This document shows positions 29,843-41,011 of a stretch of DNA of 64,000 nucleotides, one piece after another (the stretch's first letter is position 1; each line of letters opens with the position of its first letter). A model generated the notes under the pieces. The model was not told the DNA's origin and ran no database searches. It saw only the letters and a list, made by a program, of their open reading frames with translations. The position numbers and the translations under genes were made by a program. The stretch is taken from assembly GCA_021521415.1 (NCBI GenBank), contig JAIQDT010002061.1, positions 186,001-250,000 of the forward strand, in the 5' to 3' direction. This stretch comes from Bidens hawaiensis (Eukaryota > Streptophyta > Magnoliopsida > Asterales > Asteraceae).

Positions 29843-31827
29843 TGAAGGTGTAAATAGGTAGTTTTATCGGTTCAACTAACATGTTTACTGTTATATCCTT
29901 ACACTAGCCAGTTCGGATCTGGGCGTTTAAGGTTACATGAATGAATATTGTGTTCATGTTTAGGTGTCCAAAACTGTGTTTTAGGTTGAGTGTTTACATA
30001 TTCTTATAGAATATGGCATGTATATGTGTGTAGTATTGTTGGAAACAGTAGGTAAAGCATCTAGATCTTCATGTAGTATATACATGAACATTGAACAACA
30101 ATTCCAAATATAAAGTTTCACAATTCGAATATATAAGATAACAAGGAAAAACAATCTTATAGCAAAACTTTCTTATGGCTATGTTACTAGTGCTACAAGT
30201 CTATCTTGGTGAAACTGAATCAAACCACACCACTACTATTAAACAAACTAGTAAATTACATAATCGTGTATATAAGTAGGCTAAGATTCAAGATTACTAC
30301 CACTACTAAAAAAAGAAGTATCATTGAGGATAATTATCGATGGAAAATATCCGTAGGTAATTAATTACGAGGTTTCTCTGACAGTAAGTAAGCACATATA
30401 AATTTAGAAAATATAAGAAAACTAAAATAAAAATTTTACCGACAGCTATTTGTTGGCGTGTGACGATAAGACTTTGGATATTGAATTCCCACTCAGATTC
30501 AAACGTTTGTCGTGTAGGGCCTATTACCTACGGATAGTCCATCGATTAGTTTGAGAGTGAGACTTTTGAGTTAGATTCCCGCTCAGACGTTTTGGTCATT
30601 TGTTGTGTATGGCATGCAACGATGGATTGTTAGTCGACAATTCATTGGTAGGTTTGTGTAGGACCAGTAACCGATGGATCGTCTATCATAAATAATATTT
30701 ATAAATAGCAATTCAAGTATCGCTTATAAGGGTTGAGTTATAATAAGAAAATTAGTTTTTGTAGGAATGATAGGAAATAATCTTTTCCATTCATTTTATA
30801 TTTGAATGGTTGAGATTAACTTAGAAAGAAAATCATGTGGGAAATAAGGATAAGGGTAAAAAAGGAAGAACACATAATTGTTGACTTTCTCTACTCATAT
30901 GCAAGGCACATGTTAATTCTCCCGTCGTTCTAAAACGTCAATAACTTTTTATACGACATCTTTTTTTATATAAAAAAATCAATTTAATAATGAGCGTTTT
31001 TTTATCTTTAATATGAGTACCATATTGTTGTAAAAAAATTAAAAAAAATTAGTGGGTGTTTTATACATTGTGTAATAGGTTATAGGCATTGTGTTTTATC
31101 CAATTATGTTTTAGCATAGTGTTTTTTCCATTGTGTTTTTTATATTGTGTTTTTCATTGTGTTTTTGTTATTGTGTTTTTTTTCATAGTGTTTTTTCTAT
31201 TGTGTTTTTTTAATTGTGTTTTTACACACGATTGTGTTTTTTAAATGAAAAATAAACACTCGTGTTTTTATAATTTTGTTTTTCGGATCGGGTGTTGTGT
31301 TATATTAATATAATAGGAAAAACACAATCGGTGATTATCTAAAAAAGCTAATCACCGCACACTCACTTTTCTCTCAAATAGAACAAAGTTGAAATACACA
31401 ATTTACAAAGAAGACCTAGCGGGCTATAAACTCAGCGGGTCAAATTGTGTTTTTTTAGTTTATTCATTGTGTCTTTTTTTTATTGTGTTTTTCATCAACT
31501 ACAACACCCAAATTCAATTTACTGTTTCAATCTCAGATTTATTTCAATCTGCAAATTACAGCTCAGTTCACATCTAAAGGTAAGGGAATGTGTTCAACAT
31601 GTACCTACAATCGTACATACAAAGATAGGTGAATGTGTAATACTTGAAAATGTTATGTAACTTGTTTGTAATGTGTGAAAGTGTAATTCAGTTTATTTGT
31701 AACATAATATAATTTGTTTTAAGATCTTGAAAATATACACAAAAGAACTTATTTCTAAGATATGTAAATAAATATATAATACTAATGTTATTACAGTCGT
31801 AAAAAAAAAATATAACTAGGTTTGTGT

Positions 31828-32181
31828 CAGGCTCGGTTTCGAGAAAGAAAAAAAATATTGGGCCGAAGGTGAAAATTGTTTTTGGTCTTAAGTAAATTTT
31901 TTTTTTGTTGGGTTTAAACAATTATATGGGTTTACTTTGTTATAATTGGATTGTGTGAAAAACTTTTGTATTAGGATTAAACATGCTTCAAATGAGAGTG
32001 AAACCCATAACCTTTGGGTTATGAGTCATACCCCTTTACCACTAGACCAAACTAATGGTTATGTAATTGAGTACAAACACTACGTATACATATTGTTTTA
32101 ATAAAAATACATATAATTTAAAAAAAATCTGGCCTAGCGGGATGGCGGGCCTGTGACGGCCACACCTTATGGCCGGCCCTG
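31828..32181 (+). mobile_element. hAT-like MITE, copy 2
   Basis: The orthologous copy of the element at 3417-3771, with the same GTTTGTGT TSD at 31820-31827 and 32182-32189. It was carried along by the segmental duplication and is not an independent insertion. Confidence 0.8.
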
Positions 32182-32219
32182 GTTTGTGTAGGCATAAATA
32201 ACCCATAGATACATCATAC

Positions 32220-32384
32220 ATGTCAAGACCCACCAAAGTCTTAACAGTGTATGATGTTCACATAGAAGGATTAGTAAACCTATATGACTTGTTATGGGCA
32301 GAGGCTCAGCAATGCGTAGTATTCGCAAACAAGTATGGTAGGCCCAAAATGACTTCTCATGATATGATTAAGTTCAAGAAATAA
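32220..32384 (+). CDS. Unrecognised 54-codon ORF, copy 2
   Basis: The duplicate of 3810-3974 with the same length and frame. It differs by one codon near the start (AAA to ACA). No function can be assigned. Confidence 0.25.
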   Translation: MSRPTKVLTVYDVHIEGLVNLYDLLWAEAQQCVVFANKYGRPKMTSHDMIKFKK

Positions 32385-32772
32385 AGGTAGTACTCGGTAA
32401 TATGTCAGCAGTCATCAACGGATTATCAATGCTTCTTAGTTTTGTTGCTAATCTTAGATTATTGAAGATCATATCGACTACCTACCTCACTTTTCTCTTT
32501 ACATTCCCGTCATCCTTTTCCACCCCGTCACACTTGTCTTCAACCACTAAAACTGCCATCTACACGACCATCATCTATTATCATAACCGCTTACCACCGT
32601 CATTGTTGCCTTTTACCACCACTATCCGCCCTCATAGTCGCCGAGCACCATCATCTAGTAACACATCTGCCTTTCACCACAAAGGCTGCCATACACCACC
32701 AAAGGAAATTTCCATTACAACCATCCCACCATAACAGGTTCCTACAACCATCCACCATAACACTCGCATACC

Positions 32773-33136
32773 TGTTAAATCTTAGACAAATGAATCAAGA
32801 ACACCAAACACGATATTGCATAAAACGTTTATGTGACACTTTTCATTAGTAAGAAATAAGAACAAAATACTTTGTACTCTCTAAAAATAAACTTTTTGAT
32901 GGGTTTATATAACACCCACAATTCTAATCCTACTCAAACTAGAAAACATAATTAAACTAAACTTCTAATTTATTTAATAATAAATAAATATAACTATGAC
33001 ACCAAGTTATTCAACTTGGTTCCCGAACTTTGGATCTCCACCACCAAACCGCCCATTGAAATCTTCCGTACCACCCTTATACTTTTCGCATTTAACCATT
33101 CGGGTCCTTCAAGTTGGTCTTGCTCCAAGTTTTACA
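32773..33136 (-). repeat. 3' LTR of element E (left)
   Basis: 364 bp, TGTTAAATC to TTTTACA on the plus strand. It is more similar to 4363-4726 (its segmental duplicate) than to 35401-35764 (its LTR partner), as expected if the duplication is younger than the insertion. Confidence 0.9.
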
Positions 33137-34771
33137 CTCCCTCTCAATACCAAATTCCATCGTTCCTCCAAGATCCTTCACACCTTGTAACGCTCGCACT
33201 TCCTTTAGCTTAATTCTTGGATTCGACTTTATAACACTACCTGCAGGTTTCTTTTTCCTGGTTACAAATGAGTTAGTTTCGAGATTGCCATTATTTAGAA
33301 CTGCATTACCCAGTTTTTGATATGAAACAAATTTTGCTTTCACAACTTCATGACCAACTATCATGGGACTTAAAACAATTCTTCCATCTTCACTTGATGA
33401 ATGCTCCCTATCGAACTCAATTCCTTTATTCGTTCGTTCATTCGAATCACCCGAACTTTGCATGAACCTCATGCAAACTCCAACGTCAACTTTGTTTGTG
33501 TATTGATCTTCAACGTTTTCTATTCCATCATGGCAACCCGTAACATAAGACGGAGCTACCTCCTTGTGCACTTCATCCAACACGGTTTCTCTAGCGTCTT
33601 GTCTGGTTACTGTCACGGTTACCTCTTGATCAACTGTACTTTCTTCTTCCAACACAATTTCCTCATAATCTATATTCAATACATGATTCTAAGGATATCT
33701 TCAACTGATTCGACTTTGGCATTGCTTCCTGACTTGCCCACCAACATGATCCTACTTCAAACCATTCATCTTCCAGATTCGGTTTGTATTCGGTGTCAAC
33801 TGCGTATTTTTCTTGAACCTCGGCCATATTAGCCTCCACATCCCATGGTTCTTCTTCTTTAACTACAGCTGCATTACCTTCCTCCCTTGATTCTCGACAG
33901 TTGTTTGCCATATGCCCTTTTTGTCCACATTTATGACACCTAAAAGAAAACTGTTTTGGTCGGTACCTTGATTCCTTGTCTTGGTTCTCTTCGTCCGATG
34001 AATCTTCTTCAGAGTTGTCTTCCCGACCCTTTTTGTTCCATTCTTTCTTCTTAGATTAGTGACGTTTCTCATTTTCCCAGTACTTACCCTTGTCTTTCTC
34101 ACCATTACGGTTATGATTTTTACTAATCTGATGCTTCTCCTTTCTTCCGACATACAAGGCTTCGCTCTCGGTTTTAATCGACACGCCGGCTAACTGTTTT
34201 GCCAAGGCTTCTTATCCAGCAAGAATATTCTCGAACTCGGTGATACTCGGTTGGGTCACCCACCCTTGGATAGCGGTAACAAAACTACGATACTCCGGCC
34301 TTAAACCATGGATGAGTATCCGCTTCATACGAGCATCGCTAACCCGAGACTGTGGATCGAGTTCTCCAATCTCGTGACACATATAAATTTACGAAAATAT
34401 TATGCGATCGGAAGATCTCCTTGTGAAATCGTCATCAACTCACCTTCGACTAGTTGCAATCGAGCATCGTTCTTCTTCGTGAATAAGGTCTCCAACGTAT
34501 CTCACGCTTTCTTTGGGTATTTGAGATCTTGAATGTGATTAAGAACACCATCATCAACCGTTGTCTTGATGATAAACATCGCCCGACCCCCTTTCACCTG
34601 CCATTTTCCGATACTACCATTAATATCGTTTATGGGTTGTTTCGTACCAGTACCGTTCGTTACCGGCCAAAGATCTTGAACTTGAAGATACGACTTGATT
34701 CATGTTGACCATTGTTTGTAGTTGCTTTGATTCAATTTCTTGATTCCTCCTACAACTTGTAATTCTGGCAT
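33137..34771 (-). pseudogene. Copia-type gag of element E, degraded
   Basis: The minus-strand start is ATG 34771 (MPELQVVGG, then LNQSNYKQWS, typical of Copia gag N-termini). An in-frame TGA comes about 25 codons later, and later frameshifts are needed to follow the domain. A clear zinc knuckle CHKCGQKGHMANNC lies near 33930-33890. It is followed by an acidic tail (EEEPWDVEANMAEV) and a further minus-strand frame (33679-33092) reading into the 3' LTR. Gag would form the particle that packages the element RNA. The copy is no longer able to make a full-length product as read. Confidence 0.75.
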
Positions 34772-35400
34772 TATTTCGGTTCCTTGATTCTGGATAACTT
34801 CTTGTAGTGATCGGTTCCTTCACTGCGACTGGTTACTTCTTCACTCTCATATCTTTTTCTTTTTTCATGCAAAACAAGTTGTCTTCTTGTTAAATTAATT
34901 GTTCTGTTTGACTACTATCATGATTTATGATAAAATAATTGCGTGTGGCGACAATGATTATCCACACAACTAAACCAACAAATATGATTGAATGGTGACT
35001 TGTAAAGTTGTAAGTTAACTCACGTGGACATAAACACGCAATTTGTTTTAAGATTGATTGGTGGCTCATGAATTGAACACACACAATACTGCTCTGAATT
35101 TTCTTTTTCTTCGATGAAGGCCACACAAATATAAACCAACTTTTCTTTTACTTAGTTTAATAATCGAACTGGAACGACCGACCTTTTCATAACCTCCAGA
35201 TTCTTTCCTCGCTTCGGATACGCAGGTTCCCAATCGACTTTCAAGTAGCGTCCGGTCTTCTCCTCGTAGCGATGTTGAACCGTATCTTGCCGTTGATCAG
35301 TTTCTTGGCTTCTTATGTCTTTTATTGGAAACAACTACAACAATTAAGACTTACCGCCGATCAAAAACACGAGCCTAGATCGTTAGGCTCTGATAACACT

Positions 35401-35764
35401 TGTTAAATCTTAGACAAGCGAATCAAGAACACCAAACACGATATTGCATAAAAAATTTATGCAACTCTTTCATTAATAAAAAACAGGAACAAAATACTTT
35501 GTACTCTCTAAAAATAAACCTTTTGATGGGTTTTTATAACACCCACAATTCTAACCCTACTCAAACTAGGAAACGCAATTAACTAAACTTCTAATTTATT
35601 TAATAATAAATAAAATATAACTATGACACCAAGTTATTCAACTTGGTCACTGGACTTTGGATCTCCACCAAACCGCCCCTTGAGATCTTCCGTACCACCC
35701 TTATACTTTTCGTACGTATTTAATCATTCGGGTCCTTCAAATTGGTGTTGCTCCAAGTTTTACA
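35401..35764 (-). repeat. 5' LTR of element E (right)
   Basis: 364 bp with the same ends as the left LTR but visibly more diverged (many substitutions and small indels), which indicates an old insertion. It is flanked by TSD ATACC at 35765-35769. Confidence 0.9.
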
Positions 35765-35769
35765 ATACC

Positions 35770-37139
35770 ATGAGGTCCATCCACCAACACACCCGTGAGT
35801 ATAAAACTCCCTTTATGGGAATGTAACCAGTTTAATTTGATTGGATTATATATGTTTGTACATTGATGTATTTAGCTACATATGGTAATGCAAATTTTAT
35901 GTCGCGTATTTGGTGTATTTAAGTTTATTGCAATTGACTTCGAGATATATAACTTGCTTTTATTTTTCATGATTTAATAGTTTAGTTGTATGACTAGGGG
36001 TGTTCTTTGGGTAAGTTTTTCGGGTTTTGGGTTTTTCGGGTCGGGTTCTTCGGGTTTTAAAGTTTTAAATCCAGACCCGAAACCTGACCCAAATCTCTCA
36101 CGGGTTCTTCGGGTTCATGTAATTCGGGTTCGGGTATTTTCGGGATGGGTTAATCGGGTTTCGAGTATATTAGGAAAAAAAACTAAATTGCTAAAGTTAA
36201 ATGTAATATATTCTTCCTTACTCGTAATGTATATAAACCAATATCAAAACAAAAATAAACCGATAAAGCATCCTAAAAAAAGTAAAGTTTAACAAAGTTC
36301 AACCATAATAAACAAGACTGACATAATCTTATTTAAGATGCCGTGATTAAGGTGTTGGATTATAGTTGATTTTAGTTATAAATTGAAATATTAATAAACA
36401 ATAAACAATCTATAGGTGGAACGAGAACAATCGATTTGGACTAAATTCTGATAACGTTAGCCGCTAAGGGTTAACCTATAATACCAAAAATATATATGTT
36501 TTTAAAATTAAAAAGTTTATTTGGGTTGACCCGAAACCTAGAATTCGAACCCAAGAATCAACACGAATTACTTCGGTTCGGGTTCGGGTTAGCCTTTTCT
36601 CGGGTTTGAGTTTCTCGGGTTCGGTTAGTTCGGATTCGAGTATGAGTTTTCTCGGGTTGGATTTCGAGTAACAAAAACACAATAACAAATAATGTCAGTT
36701 AATCAAGTAATTAGTTATTTGTAAATTGTAGTATTGTTCAATGACTTTTTATTTATATTGATAGTATATGATAAATATATTGTTAAAAGTGTATATTATT
36801 TATTAAATATTTTATTTAGATTAGTAGTCTGTGTGATACACGGGTTTAAACTAGTATATTTCAAATTAAACACATATAATCAACAATAAAATAAAGTTAT
36901 GAACAAATTAACCGTTTTATTTTACAACTGAAATTCCAAAACAAAACCTTTTTAACAAAGTATTCGATCTTCTAGAAGTGAGGTATTGAAGCCGGATTTT
37001 AGTCATAAAACAAGCCCATAGTTTCTCCAATATTCCCACCAATATTTCCAACCATAATGATAATGCCCACTTTAACTTCATATAATATTACACTCCACCG
37101 CTTGTGACACCCAGCTGCCACCTGGTCAACATCGTAGCC
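35770..37139. other. Intergenic DNA with TCGGGTT-rich transposon scrap
   Basis: Starts unremarkably. At 35995 TAGGGGTGTTC opens a stretch dense in TTCGGGTT/GACCCGAA (36005-36170, and again 36515-36670), typical of non-autonomous hAT-like elements with low-complexity subtermini. I could not define the second end or a TSD. No gene is supported. Confidence 0.5.
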
Positions 37140-37975
37140 ATGGTTGGTCAACCAACGGCAACCGTCAAACCCAGCCGGAGCAACGAGATCATCGACCCCG
37201 ATCAGCAGCTCCAGATCTCCGAACAAGTCCGATCTCACTTCGACTCCATCCTCCCCAAACGCCCTACCAAACCCAACCGTAGTGTCTACCATTCCAGAGC
37301 TCATCAAGCTCCAATCCTTAATTTCTCAATCTCAAGTACGTTTTCTGTTACACAATATTGAAACGTGTATTATCATTAGATATACGTTTCAATACGCAAT
37401 TTCAAGTACGAAATTAATATTTATCATTTTTGTAACTTTTATTTAAAAAAATTTTAATCATTAAGCTAATGATTTCAGGGTATAGTTTCTAATAATATTA
37501 ATGCGACGGTGGAAGAAGAGTTCACAGAGACGGGATACTACAAAGAATTAAGTTCTATTGATAAAGAACATCACACGGTTTTCTTATTAATTAACAGTTT
37601 TATGTCACAACTCACAAATAAACTGATGTTTAAACAGTTGAAATACATTTGTAACTTGATTGTTATTTTGCAGACTGGGAATGGGTTTATAAAGGTGGCG
37701 AGGGAGGAACGTGGTGAAGATGGTCTACGGTTGCAGATCGGAGGTTATGGTGGATACACAGATCAAGGCTTCAGATCAAATCCTGCAACCAACGATTGGA
37801 TTCCTTCTAGTGGTGGTGATTACTTTGATCAAGTATGAATTATTATGAGTTTATATTCTGTTAATTGTTTATTTTTTTGTTTTTTAAGTTGTATTGAGTT
37901 TAAAGAACAATTAAATGTTTTTTTTTGCAGGATAAAGGTGTTTCGTTGAAACCTAATAGGAGCGAGAATTGGTAG
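37140..37975 (+). pseudogene. MEE59-like small plant protein gene, four exons, frameshift in exon 1
   Basis: Exons: 37140-37335 (donor TCAA|GTACG), 37479-37577 (acceptor TTTCAG, donor CACG|GTTTTC), 37674-37832 (acceptor TTTGCAG, donor TCAA|GTATGA) and 37931-37975 (acceptor TTTTGCAG, ends SENW-stop). Exons 2-4 are all phase 0 and in frame. They encode EEEFTETGYYKELSSIDKEH, GFIKVAREERG, FRSNPATNDWIP and KPNRSENW. Exon 1 encodes VGQPTATVKPSRSNE and PKRPTKPNRS, then shifts by one base between about 37276 and 37283 into VSTIPELIKLQSLISQSQ; its length is 196 nt, one base over a multiple of three. The product, about 150 residues, looks like the plant MEE59 (maternal effect embryo arrest 59) family from memory. 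Its molecular function is not known to me. Real frameshift versus sequence error cannot be told here. Confidence 0.65.
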
Positions 37976-38432
37976 ATTGTCGGTGACGTGATTTTGTTTT
38001 TCTTAATCATGGAGTTTGAATCGGTGTGGATAAGATTGGATATGTATTTTAAATGAATCAATGAGGATATGATTATTTTTTATGTTTTCTTGTATCATAC
38101 ATATGTACTTGTTTTATCAATAGTATATGCGTGTGTTGATGATCTAAACCCAAATAAATAATAAGAATACTACGTGTTATACTCCTAGCTCATCCCGCTG
38201 GCCAGTGGCCACCACCATGGAGTCGCTACACCTCCATTTCTTGACTGTTTTTAGATGGTTGAAAAGTTAACTATTTCGTTTTTATAAAAATTACCTTTAA
38301 TCAACACCACATTTACCTTCTATGTTCCTCCGATGAGACCATGTGTTACGGAACATGGACAAAAGTGTTGTCACATAGATGGTGGGGGGCTGTGGCGGAG
38401 CCATTGTCCTTACCGGGTTCGGCCAAACCCGG

Positions 38433-38738
38433 TAGAGATAAGTAAACTCGCTATTGGTATCGAACCGGTACCGGTACCAATTTGGTACCGTCGGTACCGA
38501 ATCGGTACCAAGGTTAAGGTTTTGAGTTTTAGTACGGTAGCGATATTTCCGGAATTTTATCTTAAATATCGGTACTATCGAACCAAACCGAACTTAATAT
38601 TTTGGTTCCGGTATTTGCGATTTTCGGGATCGGGATGTTAAAAATTTGCTATCTTCGGGATCGGGATATTAATAATTCTCGATTTTCGGGATCATGATTT
38701 TTGGTACCGGTACCGTTATGGTACCGAGCTCATCCCTA
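38433..38738 (+). mobile_element. hAT-like MITE with GGTACC-rich body
   Basis: The 306-bp element has inverted ends TAGAGATAAG...CTCG and CGAGCTCATCCCTA (reverse TAGGGATGAGCTCG). It is flanked by an imperfect 8-bp repeat, AAACCCGG / GAACCCAG (6 of 8 match). The body is rich in GGTACCGGTACC and TTCGGGATCGGGAT. It has no coding capacity. Confidence 0.65.
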
Positions 38739-40520
38739 GAACCCAGTATTTTTCCTTTTTATTTTAACGTGCAATAATGAATTAACGAGTGAATCTATTT
38801 TTTTGATGGCCGAACCAATATTATTTAAAAAAATATATTTGAACCCATTAATTATGAAAAATTAACTTAATTTTTTTAGTTATAAAAATTACTAACAAAT
38901 ATAATAAGTGGGTTAATAATAACACATAACTCGTGTAGTGAGACTTGGGGGAGGGGGAGGGGGAGGGGGAGGGGGAGGGGGGACGACGTCGACTACCAAG
39001 TTATTAATTTTCAATAGAAGATAACCAAAATTACATTGATGGTGATTTGGCCGCTAGTGAAATGACCTGTAGAAGATTAACAAAATTGACAAATAGATCT
39101 AAAATAAAAAATAATTGTGCTATATATAAACATAGAATGAATTGCTATAGAAATGTTTCAAACTTTCAATGCTTACTCTTCTTTGTTATAATTTGAATAG
39201 TTAATTTGCCCTTTGTTCGTGTAAACCACGCTTAAGCATAATATTAACCTAAGTATATTAAACTTTATAGATGCATGATGCGGTGCTTTTATATTTTCTA
39301 CCATTTTGTATTTACTTTTACGATTCTTTGCTCACGTTAACAAAAAACCATCTTCAAATTAATCCTTAGTAAATGAGATTTAACCACGTCATGTCTCCAT
39401 GCACAACACGCGGGACGATCACTAGTTTTTTTTAAAGACGACGATGTGATTCCAATGTGAATCTTCCAAGGGTAGCCCGAAGATGACTTTTTGATAAAAA
39501 GAAGTCGACAATGGCTTTTTGAACACGACCAAATATAAAAATATTTAAGTTTGGGCATGTTTCGTGACGAAAAACTTGGGCTTGGGCTATAGACCCATCT
39601 GAGCTAAAATCTTATCACGTTCGTTCTTGTATAAACTTATTATGTACATACTGTGATACTAACGTGCTATTAACTCTAGTGTACATAAAGAAGTTGCAAC
39701 TAAAAGTCTCTTAGTTGCTGAACTTCAATATGTTTGTTTTTTCAGATGTAAAACGTCCATGGACCACATCAGCAGAAAAAGACGTGGACTAAACCTCTAC
39801 AGTATGCAAAAAGAATAACGTTTAACGTCTGTAGTGTAAGGCCCCGAACCCGGTGACCCTACTTTAGCGTCGGATTTACTCATAAACACAGTTCTTCAAA
39901 TCCATAACCAACGTCCATTACCCGACACTAGCCCGACCCATACCAACTCCTATTCTTTTATTCATTTCCTGCTAACCCGAGTAAACTTTCCCTCTATTAT
40001 TAAGTAATATAATTAATATTATCTTGAAATTTCGGGATGTTACATGTAGTCTACTATATAAACTGGTGGTGGTGTACGAACGGTGATGGTGGACGATGTT
40101 GGTTGACTATGGTGGCAAAGAGTGGAGGTCAGTGGTGGTAATTGACGGTGGTGGTAGATGATGGACGGTGGTGGTGGCGGACGGTGGGTGGTGGGTGGTT
40201 GTGGTGGTGACGTATAATTACGAGACGGATTGAAGCAAAGAGCTAGAGACTGACCATCTATACAAAATCCTAGAGAGGATTGTTGGGCCACGTTTTATTA
40301 TTTACTTTGTTAGGCTTATGTATTAGATGAACTTATCATGTATTATTTGTTTAACTTAAGTTTAGCTTATTGTATCGGACCATAGGCCTTTTGCTTGTTA
40401 TTGCCCTTTGGGTCGGCCCAAGAGGCCCACTTAAATTAACCCTAGGTGCATGGGCAGTGGAGGATCTTGAACACATAATATGGGTGTGCCAAAGGATTTT
40501 AAACAATAATCTGGATGAGT
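38739..40520. other. Intergenic DNA, no gene supported
   Basis: AT-rich DNA containing the G-tract at 38945, and a GGTGGTGG-rich low-complexity block at 40065-40215 whose minus-strand Pro/Thr frame is an artefact. GTAAGGCCCCGAACCCGG near 39838 and TTTCGGGATGTTACATGTAG near 40031 resemble LTR-end motifs of Tekay-like elements. They may be the remains of a solo LTR, but I cannot delimit it. Confidence 0.45.
38945..38981 (+). repeat. (GGGGGA)n run, potential G-quadruplex
   Basis: Six uninterrupted G-tracts of five or six G separated by single A residues. The run satisfies the G3+N1-7 pattern on the plus strand many times over. It precedes GACGACGTCGAC. Confidence 0.85.
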
Positions 40521-40526
40521 CGAACT

Positions 40527-40529
<3 letters not shown>

Positions 40530-40599
<70 letters not shown>
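40530..40599. repeat. (AT)n microsatellite
   Basis: About 35 uninterrupted AT dinucleotides, directly abutting the inverted-repeat element at 40600. A second, shorter AT run (40993-41011) lies at its other end. Confidence 0.95.
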
Positions 40600-40602
<3 letters not shown>

Positions 40603-40991
40603 GATGGATCTTGCGAGAAGTGATATTACAGCGAGAAGTGCGAGAAGTGAATGTATAACTTCATTAATCCCTAATTTCACTCCATTTCATATAATGATAC
40701 ATACATATATGTAGGTTGGTTGTATTTATGTCTTAATTACACATTGAAACCTATCAACAAACATATAAATGCACCGAGCCACATTTAAACCTATGTATCT
40801 ACACACATACAAACATACATACACATATACAAACATACGTACACATATACAAACATACGTACCTACACACATACATATGCACCTACACAACACACCTACA
40901 CATAAGAATGAGAGTGAAATTAGGGATTAATGGAGTTACACCTTCACTTCTCGCACTTCTCGCTGTAAAAAAACTTCTGAAATAATCCATT
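40600..40991. mobile_element. Inverted-repeat element inserted in a TA microsatellite
   Basis: The left end (GGGGATGGATCTTGCGAGAAG onward, about 80 bp, including ACAGCGAGAAGTGCGAGAAG and TTAATCCCTAATTTCACTC) is repeated inverted at about 40912-40991. Both ends are bounded by (AT)n. The centre is rich in ACATACA. There is no ORF. This is a MITE-like foldback element. Plant families that target TA microsatellites are known, but I cannot name this one. Confidence 0.75.
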
Positions 40992-41011
40992 ACATATATA
41001 TATATATATAT

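Larger units (their letters stand above)
29290..33460. repeat. Segmental duplication, copy 2
   Basis: This is the direct copy of 1-5050, offset by about 29,288 bp before the 878-bp indel and 28,410 bp after it. It lacks the 878-bp block. The junction at about 31572 lies in a CACA shared by both ends of the missing block, the mark of a microhomology-mediated deletion. Copy 2 continues into the rest of the Copia-type element (to 35764), which copy 1 lacks. Confidence 0.93.
32768..35769 (-). mobile_element. Element E: Copia-type gag-only LTR retrotransposon (TR-GAG type)
   Basis: Direct 364-bp LTRs at 32773-33136 and 35401-35764, TSD ATACC at 32768-32772 and 35765-35769. On the minus strand the PBS GTGTTATCAGAGCC is next to the right LTR and the purine tract GGTATTGAGAGGGAG is next to the left LTR. 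Transcription is therefore right to left. The 2.26 kb interior encodes only gag with a CCHC knuckle; no integrase, RT or RNase H is present. Elements of this form depend on enzymes supplied by autonomous relatives. Confidence 0.92.

Noticed and set aside
40351..40680. Tyr/Ile repeat frames on both strands
   Set aside because: Translation of the (AT)n microsatellite.
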